64,000 nucleotides of DNA from Parvibaculaceae bacterium (GCA_019636015.1 JAHBYJ010000001.1:248001-312000), one strand, 5' to 3'; shown: positions 11,187 to 24,647, counted from the first letter of the stretch. Notes: generated by a model from the letters alone, not told the origin. Made by a program: numbers and translations.

Positions 11187-12512
11187 ATGAACAAGTCCGT
11201 CCTGGCTGGCTTCGCCGTCGGCACCCTGCTTTCCTTCGCCGCCATCACCGGCGTCAATTACGGAGCGGTGGACTCCCGCGCCTTCGCGAACGAGTCGAAC
11301 ACCTATCGCCAGCTCAACCTCTTCGGCGACGTGTTCGAACGGGTGCGCGCGGCCTATGTCGAGCCGACCGACGACGCAAAGCTCGTCGAGAATGCCATCA
11401 ACGGCATGCTGACCTCGCTCGATCCGCATTCGAGCTACATGACGCCCAAGACCTTCCGCGACATGCAGGTTCAGACGCGCGGCGAATTCGGCGGCCTCGG
11501 CATCGAGGTCACGATGGAGAACGGCGTGGTGAAGGTGGTGACGCCGATCGACGACACGCCGGCAAGCCGCGCCGGTCTTCGCCCGAACGACTACATCACG
11601 CATATCGACGGCGCGCAGATCCTCGGCATGACGCTTTCGGACGCCGTGGACAAGATGCGCGGGCCGGCCAATTCCAACGTGTCGCTGACCGTGGTGCGCA
11701 AGGGCGTCGAGGAACCTTTCGAGGTGAAGCTCACTCGCGCGATCATCACCATCAAGTCGGTGCGCTACAATCGCGAGGGCGATATCGGCTATATCCGCGT
11801 CACCTCGTTCAACGAACAGACATCCGATCTGCTCGACAATGCGATTGTCGAACTGACGAAGGAAATCGGCACGGCGCGCCTGCGCGGCTTCATCGTCGAT
11901 CTGCGCAACAACCCGGGCGGACTTCTCGATCAGGCGATTTCCGTCAGCGACGAATTCATCGACGGCGGCGAAATCGTCTCCACGCGCGGCCGCCATCCCG
12001 AAGACACGCAGCGCTACAATGCGCGTCGCGGCGACGTGACCAAGGGCAAGCCGATCATCGTGCTGGTGAATGGCGGCTCGGCGAGCGCGTCGGAGATCGT
12101 CGCGGGCGCCCTGCAGGATCACCGCCGCGCGACGGTTCTCGGCACACGTTCCTTCGGCAAGGGCTCGGTCCAGACCATCATCCCGCTCGGCTCCGACGGC
12201 GCGCTGCGCCTCACCACAGCGCGCTACTACACGCCGTCCGGCCGCTCGATCCAGGCCAAGGGCATCGATCCCGATATCGTCGTGCACCAGACCGACCCCG
12301 ACGAGAAGAAGAAGATGTCGAGCGCAGGCGAAAGCTCGCTGCCGGGTCATCTCGCCTCGGACGATGGCGAGGAAGTCGCCGGCTCCGACAGCTTTGTTCC
12401 CAAGGACAAGGCCGACGACAAGCAGCTTCTCTATGCGATCGACCTTCTGAACGGCGTCAGGCAGGACGCAGCATTCCTCGGCGGACGTACGTCGAGCGCA
12501 ATGGCCAACTGA
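11187..12512 (+). CDS. ctpA: Carboxyl-terminal processing peptidase (S41)
   Basis: This is a periplasmic serine protease that trims or degrades envelope proteins. The 441-residue protein has an N-terminal export or anchor segment (residues 4-24), a PDZ domain around 95-175 (GGLGIEVTM, AGLRPND) and the S41 core. The nucleophile is Ser300 in GGSASASEI and the general base is Lys325 in SFGKGSVQT, 25 residues apart as in characterised family members. It starts with ATG on the base after the envC stop. The envC-ctpA pair is conserved and suggests a joint role in peptidoglycan hydrolase control. Confidence 0.95.
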   Translation: MNKSVLAGFAVGTLLSFAAITGVNYGAVDSRAFANESNTYRQLNLFGDVFERVRAAYVEPTDDAKLVENAINGMLTSLDPHSSYMTPKTFRDMQVQTRGEFGGLGIEVTMENGVVKVVTPIDDTPASRAGLRPNDYITHIDGAQILGMTLSDAVDKMRGPANSNVSLTVVRKGVEEPFEVKLTRAIITIKSVRYNREGDIGYIRVTSFNEQTSDLLDNAIVELTKEIGTARLRGFIVDLRNNPGGLLDQAISVSDEFIDGGEIVSTRGRHPEDTQRYNARRGDVTKGKPIIVLVNGGSASASEIVAGALQDHRRATVLGTRSFGKGSVQTIIPLGSDGALRLTTARYYTPSGRSIQAKGIDPDIVVHQTDPDEKKKMSSAGESSLPGHLASDDGEEVAGSDSFVPKDKADDKQLLYAIDLLNGVRQDAAFLGGRTSSAMAN

Positions 12513-12545
12513 CGCGGTCCGGCCAGCCGGAGACGCCGGAGACGA

Positions 12546-13814
12546 ATGTCGGACATGGTGGCGAAAATGGCGGCGAGCGGCTCCGGACCGGACCGGCAAG
12601 CAGAGCCGGAGGACGGAAGCGGCCTCCGCGGCGGCCGCATCCTCGCGGTTGCCGCCGCCATTGTCGCCCTCGTCTATGGCGGCACCTTCGCCTGGCTTCT
12701 TATTTCCGACAGCCGGCTGGCGGGCGAGCCCGTGGTGCGCCTCGCCCTTGCCGCGCCCGAAGAGCCCGCCGCGCCTGAGGAGACAGAGGTGCCTGCGGAA
12801 ACGGGGGAAACGGCTATCGACCCGCTCGATGCGCCTGCCGATCCGCAGACGACCCTCGAAGACGGCAGCGCCCCGACGGACGAAGAGCTCGCCCTGCTCG
12901 ATGCCGCGCGCAATCTCGATCTCGACGCGGAACAGGATGTCTCCGGCGAGGTGCGGATCACCGGCGCCGAAACGCTCGGCGCGCCGGAAACGACGCCTGC
13001 CCCCGCAGCACCTGTGATCAGGCTTGCCCCGGCGCCGGATCCCGCTCTGGTCGAGGCCACGGCGGAAGGCCCGCTCCCCCGGATCGCGCGCGACGGGCGG
13101 CGGCCTTCGCAGGTCTATGCGCGGCCCGTGCCGCCCGGCACACAGACGGGGCGCCGCATTGCGATTATCGTCAGCGGCATGGGCATCAGCGAAAGCGCGA
13201 CCGCCCATGCAATCGAGACGCTGCCGCCTGAAGTGACGCTGTCTTTCGCGCCTTACGGTGCGCGGCTCCAGGAATGGATCGACAAGGCGCGCGAAGCGGG
13301 CCACGAAGTGCTGCTCGAGCTGCCGATGGAACCCTTCGGCTATCCGCAGAACGACCCGGGCCCGCACACGCTTCTGACCGGCGGCAATACCGCGGAGAAT
13401 ATTTCGCGCCTCGAATGGCTGATGAGCCGCTTCACCGGCTATGCCGGCGTGATGAACTATCAGGGCGCACGCTTTACCGCCTCCTCCACCGCGCTGAAGC
13501 CCGTTCTCGCTGCGCTCGGCGCGCGCGGGCTCCTCTATGTCGACAATGGCGCCTCGGCGCGGAGCCTCGCGCCCGCCATGTCGCGCGAGGCCGGCATGCC
13601 GGCGGTGCAGGCGACGCGCATCATCGATCCCGTGCAGAGTCCTGAAGTGATCGCCAATGCGCTCGACATGCTGCAGCAGGTATCCGCCGAAAGCGGCGTG
13701 GCGGTCGGCGTTGCTTCCGGCTTCCCCGTGACGGTGGACGCGCTCGCGCAATGGGCGACCAAGCTCAAGGACGAAGGTTACGTGCTGGTGCCGGCAACGG
13801 CCGCCGCGGAGTGA
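12546..13814 (+). CDS. Divergent polysaccharide deacetylase family protein
   Basis: The 422-residue protein has a membrane anchor at about residues 33-55 (ILAVAAAIVALVYGG), a long acidic Pro/Ala/Glu-rich linker to about 195, then a divergent polysaccharide deacetylase domain beginning RRIAIIVSGMGI. ELPMEPFGYPQNDPGPHTLL and MNYQGARFT are family motifs. It corresponds to YibQ-type proteins, which commonly sit next to envC and ctpA. The metal-binding His/Asp of true deacetylases are only partly kept, so enzymatic activity is uncertain. The active domain would be periplasmic. Confidence 0.8.
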   Translation: MSDMVAKMAASGSGPDRQAEPEDGSGLRGGRILAVAAAIVALVYGGTFAWLLISDSRLAGEPVVRLALAAPEEPAAPEETEVPAETGETAIDPLDAPADPQTTLEDGSAPTDEELALLDAARNLDLDAEQDVSGEVRITGAETLGAPETTPAPAAPVIRLAPAPDPALVEATAEGPLPRIARDGRRPSQVYARPVPPGTQTGRRIAIIVSGMGISESATAHAIETLPPEVTLSFAPYGARLQEWIDKAREAGHEVLLELPMEPFGYPQNDPGPHTLLTGGNTAENISRLEWLMSRFTGYAGVMNYQGARFTASSTALKPVLAALGARGLLYVDNGASARSLAPAMSREAGMPAVQATRIIDPVQSPEVIANALDMLQQVSAESGVAVGVASGFPVTVDALAQWATKLKDEGYVLVPATAAAE

Positions 13815-13819
13815 GATGG

Positions 13820-14356
13820 ATGCCCGAGCATTTGAAGGACGGCAGGCCCGTCGATCCAGAATCCCTGCCCTACCGGCCCTGCGTCGGCATCATGCTGATC
13901 AATCGCGACGGGCTGGTCTGGGCGGGGAACCGCATCAATGGTGCGGGCGGCGCGCAGGAACTGACAGGCGCGGCGCTCACATGGCAGATGCCGCAAGGTG
14001 GGATCGACGAAGGCGAGAACCCGCGCGACGCCGCCTTCCGCGAGATGAAAGAGGAGATCGGCACCGACAAGGCCGAAATCATCGGCGAGACGTCGGGCTG
14101 GCTCACCTACGATCTGCCGCCGCATCTCGTGGGCGTCGCCCTCAAGGGCGAGTATCGCGGCCAGAAGCAGAAATGGTTCGCCATGCGCTTCACCGGCAAG
14201 GACACGGACATCGACATCGCCGCCGACGACCACCAGGAATTCAGCGAATGGGCCTGGGTGCCCGTCACTGAACTTGTGGAGCTGATCGTGCCCTTCAAGC
14301 GCGGTGTTTACGAGCAGCTGCTGCGCGAGCTTGGGCCGCTCGCCAGACCGGCCTAA
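13820..14356 (+). CDS. rppH: RNA pyrophosphohydrolase (Nudix)
   Basis: RppH removes pyrophosphate from 5' triphosphate RNA, starting mRNA decay, and also cleaves dinucleoside polyphosphates. The 178-residue protein has YRPCVGIMLINRDGLVWAG and a complete Nudix box at residues 60-82 (GGIDEGEN ... REMKEEIG). WQMPQGG just before the box is typical of RppH. ATG 13820 is 6 bases after the previous stop. The 3' end overlaps the stop of the convergent gene at 14353. Confidence 0.92.
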   Translation: MPEHLKDGRPVDPESLPYRPCVGIMLINRDGLVWAGNRINGAGGAQELTGAALTWQMPQGGIDEGENPRDAAFREMKEEIGTDKAEIIGETSGWLTYDLPPHLVGVALKGEYRGQKQKWFAMRFTGKDTDIDIAADDHQEFSEWAWVPVTELVELIVPFKRGVYEQLLRELGPLARPA

Positions 14357-15450
14357 CCCGTCTTCCAGCCGAGCAATATCTCTTCGAGCCTTCCCGCCAG
14401 CGGCATGATCCGCGTTTCATAGGCGAAGGCGGCATAGTCCCACCTGTCGCTCTCCTTCAGCGCCTGGATGCGCTGGAGCTTCTCCTGCACCGTGGCGAGC
14501 AGCATGACGAGACGGTCGATCCTCGGCCGCGCCTCATCGGGCGTTTCGCCGCGAACGCCGGAAAGAACGCCGCGCAACGCATCGAACGCAGGAGCGGTTG
14601 CCGACTCCGGAAGCGAGATTTGCTTCGGGCTCGCGGCATAGCGCTCCAGATCGTCGCGCAGAATTTCCAGTTCGCCGCGGAACGCCGCGAACGGCCCGAC
14701 GGGTCCGACATTTTCCGGCGATGAGACGGCGAGCATCGCGCTCATTGCATTGCTCGCCTGCTCCTGCGCTTCGCCGAGCGCCGGGAGAACGTCCTCCCTG
14801 AAGATCTGCAATCCCGGATAGCGGTTCGCGGTGCGCACGATCGCAGCCACCGCCCGTTCCTCCGACAGCAGCCGCGACGCGAGACGCTTCACCTCTTCGA
14901 GTTCAACCAGTCTCTTGCCATCGGTCCAGTTTGCGGAGTCCGCATCGAGCGCCTCGAGTGCCGCCTGCATGCGGCGTGTGGCCTCGAGCCATTCGGCGCG
15001 GAAGCCGTCGCCATCCGTGAGGAGAAACCCGCGCAAGGCAACCATGCTCGCCTCATGCGCGTCGAGAAAACTTCCGAGGCTCGTCTCGAACGAAGGCGCG
15101 GGCAGCGCGGCCTCGACCGGCATGGTCTCGGGCCGGGGGATACCCTTCTCTCCCATCGGCAGAAAGAAGAGAATGGCCGTCGCCAGGGCCGATCCCGCAA
15201 AGACCCAGAACCAGCGCCGCCGAAGCTTGGCGCCGGGAAAGCCCTTGCTGGAAAACAGCCGCCTCCGGCGGGCAGGCGCCGGTTGCGCCCCGCCGTGGAA
15301 ACTCGTTGTCTCTGCTTCAGGAGAGATAGCGCCGGGCGGTGCGCTCGCGCTGCCTTTGCGGCCCGGAAAGGCACTGACATTCTTCGCCAGCGGGCCGCCA
15401 AAGCGGGTTCGCCAGTAATGCTCCGCATCTCGCGTCGATGAAAACGGCAT
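14353..15450 (-). CDS. Membrane-anchored helical protein of unknown function
   Basis: I do not recognise this 365-residue protein. Residues 1-78 are basic and disordered (PARRRR), one membrane segment lies at about 80-98 (FWVFAGSALATAILFFLP), and the rest, about 260 residues, is helical and Ala/Glu/Leu/Arg-rich, probably a periplasmic helical bundle like a ligand-free sensor domain. No kinase or methyl-accepting domain follows. ATG 15450 is chosen because sequence upstream of it reads as non-coding. The gene is convergent with rppH, and the two stop codons overlap (14353-14356). Confidence 0.65.
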   Translation of the reverse strand: MPFSSTRDAEHYWRTRFGGPLAKNVSAFPGRKGSASAPPGAISPEAETTSFHGGAQPAPARRRRLFSSKGFPGAKLRRRWFWVFAGSALATAILFFLPMGEKGIPRPETMPVEAALPAPSFETSLGSFLDAHEASMVALRGFLLTDGDGFRAEWLEATRRMQAALEALDADSANWTDGKRLVELEEVKRLASRLLSEERAVAAIVRTANRYPGLQIFREDVLPALGEAQEQASNAMSAMLAVSSPENVGPVGPFAAFRGELEILRDDLERYAASPKQISLPESATAPAFDALRGVLSGVRGETPDEARPRIDRLVMLLATVQEKLQRIQALKESDRWDYAAFAYETRIMPLAGRLEEILLGWKTG

Positions 15451-15660
15451 GACACATCCTGCCCCTGCCGTACCCCGACCAGCACTTGGGCTAACCCTAG
15501 CGCGGAATCCGCCGATTATGGAAGCGAGATTTGTCCATAAATGTCGGTACACGTTGTTTTGCTGGCGCGCCGCGCCATTTGGTGCTTTGAATCGCCCTAG
15601 CGGGGTACGCGGGCATTGCCGCCGGATCACACATCCGGGGCACATTGCGCGGAGGATGTC

Positions 15661-16293
15661 ATGTCCACCCTGACTCGTACCGCCATGATCTGCGTTGCAG
15701 CGGGCGGCATTTTCCTGGTCCTGAACGATTGGCGCGGCAAAACCGGCAACCCGGTAGGCGATGCCTATGCGAGCGTTTATGCCTATGTCGCAGGTGGTGC
15801 GGCGCCGCCGATACCGCTTGCGCGGCCGCCGCATCTTGCTCTTGCCGCACTCGGCGAATGCCTGCGCGGCACCGGCCGCGTTGAAGGCGAGAACGCCTAT
15901 GCCGCCTATTGCACCGATCTGGCGAGCCTTGGCGCGATACCGCCCGCGCCGCCTGAAATCCTCGCCGCGTCTTGCGGGCAGACGATGGAAGCCGAAGGGC
16001 TGCTTCCCGTGCACAAGGGTTGCCGCATGCCGAGCCCGCGCGCCGGCAAGGTTCTCTATGCCGGACGCTTCAAGGGCTATCTCGGTGTGGTGATCCTCGA
16101 AACGCAAAAGGGGCGCATGACGCTCGCCGGACTTGAAGAGATTGCGGTCGCGCGCGGCGCGGCAGTTGAGAAGGGTGACACGCTCGGCACGGCCCCGGCG
16201 GCGACGGCGCCTGCGCTCGCCGGTGCGGCCGCGGACGGCGGACCTTACCTTCTCTACATGAAAGGCGACGCGACCCCTGTGCCCGGAGCCTGA
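15661..16293 (+). CDS. Small exported LytM/M23-like protein lacking catalytic residues
   Basis: The 210-residue protein has an N-terminal signal or anchor (TRTAMICVAAGGIFLVLNDW), a middle part with three cysteines (ECLRG, YCTDL, ASCGQ) and a C-terminal beta-rich domain. The text AGKVLYAGRFKGYLGVVIL, then AVEKGDTLG and YLLYMKGD, matches the LytM hairpin-and-loop pattern. The zinc ligands HxxxD and HxH are absent. It may be a regulatory or binding protein in the periplasm. GGAGG precedes the ATG. It is divergent from the membrane protein at 14353 and convergent with the di-iron protein. Confidence 0.6.
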   Translation: MSTLTRTAMICVAAGGIFLVLNDWRGKTGNPVGDAYASVYAYVAGGAAPPIPLARPPHLALAALGECLRGTGRVEGENAYAAYCTDLASLGAIPPAPPEILAASCGQTMEAEGLLPVHKGCRMPSPRAGKVLYAGRFKGYLGVVILETQKGRMTLAGLEEIAVARGAAVEKGDTLGTAPAATAPALAGAAADGGPYLLYMKGDATPVPGA

Positions 16294-17136
16294 TCAGACG
16301 GCAGCGCGGGAAAGCCGCCAGTTGCGGAAGCGCCAGTAGCGCCAGGCAAATGCCGAAACCATGCGCATCAATGCGCCGTGAGGCTTTAGGCCTGCCGCCT
16401 TGCCGACCATCGAGATCAGCCGTTCCACATGCTGACGGCGATAGAGCCCGAGCGCGCGCTTTTCATAGGCCTTGGCGAAGCGCGCGCGCTCGTAAGGCAC
16501 ACTTCCATCCGCCGGCGTGTTCGCCGCGTAATAGGCGCAGGCGAGTTCGTCGTCATCGGCTTCCGACACGCGGCCGATCGCGACGCGAATGCGGTCGAGA
16601 ACCGAAGGCGGCGTCTCGCCGAGATCGTTGAATTGGTCGTAGAAGAGCTTGTAGTGGCGGAACTCATCCGCCGCGATATTCGCCGCGATCTGCTTCAGCA
16701 CCGGCTCGTCGGTCGCATCCTTGATCGCGGTGTAATAGGAAGACGTGCCGCTCTCCACCACGCAGCGCGCAATGAGCTCGCCGCCGCGGCTGCCGCGCAC
16801 GCTCTCGATCGCATCGAGCGGAATGGAATAGCCTTCGCGGAAACGCTTGAAGGCTTCGTCGAAGCTGAAGCCGGGATCGGCAAGCTCCGCCCAGCGCGCC
16901 AGCGCTTGGCCATGCTGCACTTCCTCCCCACCCCATTTGTGGATCGCTTCCTTCACATCCGGCCGGTCGGCAAAGACGTTGCAGAGATAGGTGACATAAT
17001 CGGGCGCGTTGAACTCGACCATCGCCGCCGCCTTCACCGCGCGCAGGATGTCGGCATCGACCTTTGAAGGGTCGAAGTCCTGCCATCTGATGTCATCCAG
17101 CGTCCAGTGACGGCTCATGGGCCCGGTTCCGTTCAT
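16294..17136 (-). CDS. Ferritin-like di-iron protein
   Basis: The 280-residue helical protein carries two ExxH-type di-iron motifs, GGEEVQHGQAL near residue 72 and AADEFRHYKLF near residue 160, with further glutamates (MVEFNAPDYV; CVVESGTSSYY). This is the ligand pattern of the ferritin-like superfamily including rubrerythrin and acyl-ACP desaturases. It might oxidise a lipid or another small molecule, or handle iron; no substrate is evident. The C-terminal FAWRYWRFRNWRLSR tail is aromatic and basic and may touch the membrane. It lies downstream of the atp operon, separated by a hairpin. Confidence 0.7.
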   Translation of the reverse strand: MNGTGPMSRHWTLDDIRWQDFDPSKVDADILRAVKAAAMVEFNAPDYVTYLCNVFADRPDVKEAIHKWGGEEVQHGQALARWAELADPGFSFDEAFKRFREGYSIPLDAIESVRGSRGGELIARCVVESGTSSYYTAIKDATDEPVLKQIAANIAADEFRHYKLFYDQFNDLGETPPSVLDRIRVAIGRVSEADDDELACAYYAANTPADGSVPYERARFAKAYEKRALGLYRRQHVERLISMVGKAAGLKPHGALMRMVSAFAWRYWRFRNWRLSRAAV

Positions 17137-17244
17137 CGCGTCTTGTCACAATAACAATATAAAGCGAAATCGGGCGGCGTTAAGAGCGGCGCAATGGCGC
17201 GGGTCGAAGCCGCTCTGGCCCAATTCTACCCTGAAATGCGAAGA

Positions 17245-17271
17245 GGGCGGCCTCCGGACCGGAAGCCGCCC
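17245..17271 (-). terminator. Probable terminator of the atp operon
   Basis: An 11-bp stem with one mismatch (17245-17255 with 17261-17271) and a 5-nt loop lies 22 bases after the atpC stop. The T tract on the leftward strand is weak, so efficiency is uncertain. Confidence 0.55.
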
Positions 17272-17293
17272 CCTTGAATTCGCCCTGCGTGGC

Positions 17294-17692
17294 TCAGATC
17301 GCCTCGCGAAGCGCCTTGAGCTGGTCGAGCTTTTCCTGCGCCCGCTGCCGCGCCTCGTCGGACTTCGCATCCGCGACATCCTCTTCGGCATTGGCGATTT
17401 CGGCCGCAAGCGCCGCCGCATCGAGCTCGGACAGCGGCACCGTATGCTCGGCAAGCACGGTGAGGCCCGCCGGCGTCACTTCCGCAAAGCCGCCGCGCAC
17501 GAAATAGCGCCGCTCCGGCTGGCCCTCGACCACGACGCCGATGACGCCGGGGCGGAGCGTGGCCATGACCGGCGCATGGCCGCCCATGATGCCCATGTCG
17601 CCCTCGCTGCCGGGCACCGTCACCATGTCCACCTGCTCGGACAGGAGGAGGCGTTCGGGCGACACGAGATCGAAACTCAGCTTCTCAGCCAT
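17294..17692 (-). CDS. atpC: ATP synthase F1 epsilon subunit
   Basis: This central-stalk subunit couples rotation to catalysis and can inhibit ATP hydrolysis. The 132-residue protein has the N-terminal beta sandwich (LVSPERLLLSEQVDMVTVPG, GHAPVMATLRPG) and a C-terminal helical hairpin with Ala/Glu-rich sequence. It is last in atpHAGDC, 29 bases after atpD. Confidence 0.96.
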   Translation of the reverse strand: MAEKLSFDLVSPERLLLSEQVDMVTVPGSEGDMGIMGGHAPVMATLRPGVIGVVVEGQPERRYFVRGGFAEVTPAGLTVLAEHTVPLSELDAAALAAEIANAEEDVADAKSDEARQRAQEKLDQLKALREAI

Positions 17693-17721
17693 TCGCTTTT
17701 ACCTTCGTCCGGCTCGCGGTC

Positions 17722-20074
<2,353 letters not shown>

Positions 20075-20098
20075 TCGCCCTTACCCTTTAGCCTGATA

Positions 20099-21627
<1,529 letters not shown>

Positions 21628-21628
<1 letters not shown>

Positions 21629-22185
21629 CAGGAGGCCTCTTTCATGGCAATCTTGAGAGAATTGAGTTTGGTCCGCAGGGATGAATCGATCATCCGGCTG
21701 CCGACCTTGACGACGAGCCCGCCGAGGAGCCCGGCATCGACCTTGGTATCGATACGCACGTCGCGGCCCGTCGCGGATTTGAGCGCGGCCTTCAGGTTCT
21801 CGACCTGGGCATCGCTGAGCGCGTGGGCGGAAGTCACCTGGGCCGTCATCTCGCCGCGCTTGTGCGCAAGAATCGAGCTATAGGCCGAAATCATGTCGGG
21901 AAGCGCGAAGAGACGGCGATTCTTGATCACCAGCCCGACGAAGTTCTTTACGAGGCCCGAAATACCTGCCTTGTCGAGAAGGGCGGCAAAGGCACGGCCT
22001 TGGTCTTCGGCGCTGTAGATGGGGCTGCGAACGAGGCGGGTCAGGTCGTTGCTGGCTGCCAGCATGGACGAGATGCGGCCGAGATCGCCGGCAACGGCAT
22101 CAAGCGCGCCCTGCGCTTCCGCCAGTTCGAAGAGGGCCGTCGCATAACGGCCGGCCACGCCAGAGACGGGATGATCAGATGACAC
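21628..22185 (-). CDS. atpH: ATP synthase F1 delta subunit
   Basis: Delta joins F1 to the peripheral stalk. The 185-residue protein has [18 protein letters not shown] near the start and [22 protein letters not shown] near the end, both characteristic. I choose GTG 22185 because it gives the usual length and N-terminus; an in-frame ATG at 22251 would add 22 residues (RRAPH end) not expected in the family. It is first in the atp operon. I cannot find a convincing promoter in the 250 bases upstream. Confidence 0.93.
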
Positions 22186-22439
22186 GTGCGGCGCTCGCCT
22201 GTGTTTTTTCGTGGAAATCGGCGCGGCGGCCAGAAGCCTCGCGCCAACCATTTGATTTCATTAGCTAATTTCAGCCGCCGAAAGGGCGAAAACCGAGCCC
22301 CCTGAAGGCCGGGCGTTAGGTAACACATGGTCCGCGCATGCGCAACATGCTGGCCCGGAAAATGGGCGCGCCTGCGGCATTTTGGGCCTTTTGCGGCTGC
22401 GGGGAACACCCCTTCCCCAGCGTCACGTCCGATGCTCAC

Positions 22440-24647
22440 TCACATGAAGCTGTAGGGGTCCACATCTACCGAGACCCGAACCTGGTTTGGAACCTTGAGC
22501 CCGTCGAGCCAGGCATGGAGAAAGGCCTGGATATTGACGTTCCGGCCCGCCTTCACGAGGAAGCGGAGCCGCGTGCGGCCCCGCAGCAGCGCCATGGGCG
22601 CGGGCGCGGGCCCAAGCACCGTCACGTCGTCGGCGCGGGGCGCCGTCCGCGCCATCTCCCGCGCGACGCGCTGCGCGAGCCCGGCATCGGGCGCCGAAAC
22701 CACAATCCCGGCAAGCCGCCCGTAAGGCGGCAGGCCGACCCGCTCGCGGGCCCGCGCCTCGCGCTCGAGGAATTCGTCGCGCCGCCCGGATACAAGCGCG
22801 CACATCACGCCATGCTCCGGCATGAAGGACTGGAGGAAGACGCGGCCGGGCCGCTCCGCCCGGCCCGCCCGGCCCGCCACCTGCTGCAGGAGCTGATAGG
22901 TCCGCTCGCCCGCGCGGAGATCGCCATTCTCGAGACCGAGATCGGCATCGACCACGCCCACCAGCGTCAGCCAGGGAAAGTGATGACCCTTGGCGACGAT
23001 CTGCGTGCCGATCACGATATCGGCCTCGCGCGCCTCGATGGCCGCGAAGACTTCTTCATGCGCCGCCGGTCCGCGCAGATTGTCCGACGAGACGATGACG
23101 GTGCGCGCCTCCGGAAAGATCTCCGCGACTTCTTCCGCGATGCGCTCGACGCCGGGCCCGCAGGCGACGAGAGACTCTTCCGCGCCGCAGGAGGGACAAG
23201 CTTTCGGTACCGGCGCCGAATAACCGCAATGATGACAGGCAAGCTCGCGGCGGAAACGATGCTCGACGAGCCAGGCCGAACATTGCGGGCACTCGATGCG
23301 ATGCCCGCAGGTGCGGCAAAGCGTGAGCGGCGCGTAGCCGCGCCGGTTGAGAAAGAGCATCGCCTGCTCCCCCGCCTCCAGCGCCTTTGCCATTTCCCTC
23401 ACCAGCACTGGCGAAAGCCAGCGTCCGCGCTCCGGGGGATCGGCGCGCATGTCGATCGCCATCACCTGCGGCAGCACCGCTTCGCCATGGCGCGAGGAAA
23501 GCCGCACGGCGTCGTATTTGCCGAGTTCCGCATTGACCGCCGTTTCAAGCGACGGCGTTGCCGAACTCAGCACGATGGGAAATTGCCCGAGTGAGGCGCG
23601 CACCACACTCATGTCGCGCGCATGATAGGTAACGCCGTCTTCCTGCTTGAAGGCGGCATCGTGCTCTTCATCGACAACGATGAGGCCGAGATCGCAGAAA
23701 GGAAGAAAAAGCGCCGAGCGCGCGCCGACAACGACAGAGGCACGCCCTTCCGCAACGCCGCGCCAGACACGGCGGCGCTCGCGGCCCGGCAGGTCCGAAT
23801 GCCATTCCGCCGGACGGCAGCCGAAACGGCGCTCGAAGCGATCGAGGAACTGGCTCGTGAGCGCGATCTCAGGCAGCAGGATCAGCACCTGCTTCTTTCG
23901 TTTGAGCGCCGCCGCCACCGCCTCGAAATAGACCTCCGTCTTGCCCGAGCCGGTCACGCCGTCGAGAAGCGTGACTGAAAATTTTTCCGCCTCGACCGCA
24001 CCGGCAAGACGCGCCGCCGCCGCGGCCTGCTCTTCGGAAAGCGACACGCCCTTCTGCTCGACAAGCGGATCGGGAAACGGCACTTCGGTCGGAATATCGA
24101 CCGGCAGCAGCGTTCCCGCATCCACGAGCCCGCGCACCACGCCGTCGGAGACGCCCGCTTCCTCCGCGAGCTCGCGGACCGTGCGCGCGAAACCGTCTTC
24201 CGCCACCTCGACAACGCGGGCCCGCGCCGGCGTCATGCGCTGGGGTCGCGCATCGCTCAATATATAAGCCGTGCGCATCCGCGCCGGCTCAAGCGCGCCG
24301 GGCGCACGAATCGCGAGGCGAAGAACCGAGCCCGCAGGCGAAACCGTGTAGCCCGCAACCCAGTCGACGAAACGCCGGAGCACCTCCGGCATGGGCGGCA
24401 CGTCGAGCACTTCCGCAACCGGCTTGAGCCTGTTATGGCCCACCTCGCCCGACCCCGGCCCCCAGACCACGCCGAGCAACTCCTGCGTGCCGAGCGGCAC
24501 AACGACATAGGACCCGGCATGGAGCTCCATGTCCGCCGGCACCTTGTAGTCATAGGGCTTCGGCAGGGCGAGCGGGATCAGCACGCTGACCGTACCCGTT
24601 AACGCTTCCGGTGCCGCGACCCGGTCTGTGGATATTTCGGTGCTCAT
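22440..24647 (-). CDS. priA: Primosomal replication helicase PriA
   Basis: PriA restarts stalled replication forks by loading the replisome. The 735-residue protein has an N-terminal DNA-binding domain (VLIPLALPKPYDYKVP), Walker A TGSGKTEVYFEAV, DEEHDAAFKQEDG, and the eight-cysteine zinc region CRTCG, CPQCS, CHHCG, CPSCG, followed by GTQIVAKGHHFP and QVAGRAGRAERPG helicase motifs. ATG 24647 gives the family N-terminus; 13 extra codons upstream are in frame but unlikely. It is transcribed away from the aldolase gene at 24867. Confidence 0.96.
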   Translation of the reverse strand: MSTEISTDRVAAPEALTGTVSVLIPLALPKPYDYKVPADMELHAGSYVVVPLGTQELLGVVWGPGSGEVGHNRLKPVAEVLDVPPMPEVLRRFVDWVAGYTVSPAGSVLRLAIRAPGALEPARMRTAYILSDARPQRMTPARARVVEVAEDGFARTVRELAEEAGVSDGVVRGLVDAGTLLPVDIPTEVPFPDPLVEQKGVSLSEEQAAAAARLAGAVEAEKFSVTLLDGVTGSGKTEVYFEAVAAALKRKKQVLILLPEIALTSQFLDRFERRFGCRPAEWHSDLPGRERRRVWRGVAEGRASVVVGARSALFLPFCDLGLIVVDEEHDAAFKQEDGVTYHARDMSVVRASLGQFPIVLSSATPSLETAVNAELGKYDAVRLSSRHGEAVLPQVMAIDMRADPPERGRWLSPVLVREMAKALEAGEQAMLFLNRRGYAPLTLCRTCGHRIECPQCSAWLVEHRFRRELACHHCGYSAPVPKACPSCGAEESLVACGPGVERIAEEVAEIFPEARTVIVSSDNLRGPAAHEEVFAAIEAREADIVIGTQIVAKGHHFPWLTLVGVVDADLGLENGDLRAGERTYQLLQQVAGRAGRAERPGRVFLQSFMPEHGVMCALVSGRRDEFLEREARARERVGLPPYGRLAGIVVSAPDAGLAQRVAREMARTAPRADDVTVLGPAPAPMALLRGRTRLRFLVKAGRNVNIQAFLHAWLDGLKVPNQVRVSVDVDPYSFM

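Noticed and set aside
11058..13751. An 897-codon leftward frame opposite ctpA and the deacetylase gene
   Set aside because: Rich in Arg, His and Ala with no motifs; the opposite strand carries well-supported genes end to end.
15451..16107. Upstream extension of the membrane protein gene ending at 14353
   Set aside because: The extra residues are the reverse of the LytM-like gene and have no family features; ATG 15450 is a better start.
22252..22439. Search for an atp operon promoter
   Set aside because: Only weak matches; nothing that could be supported.
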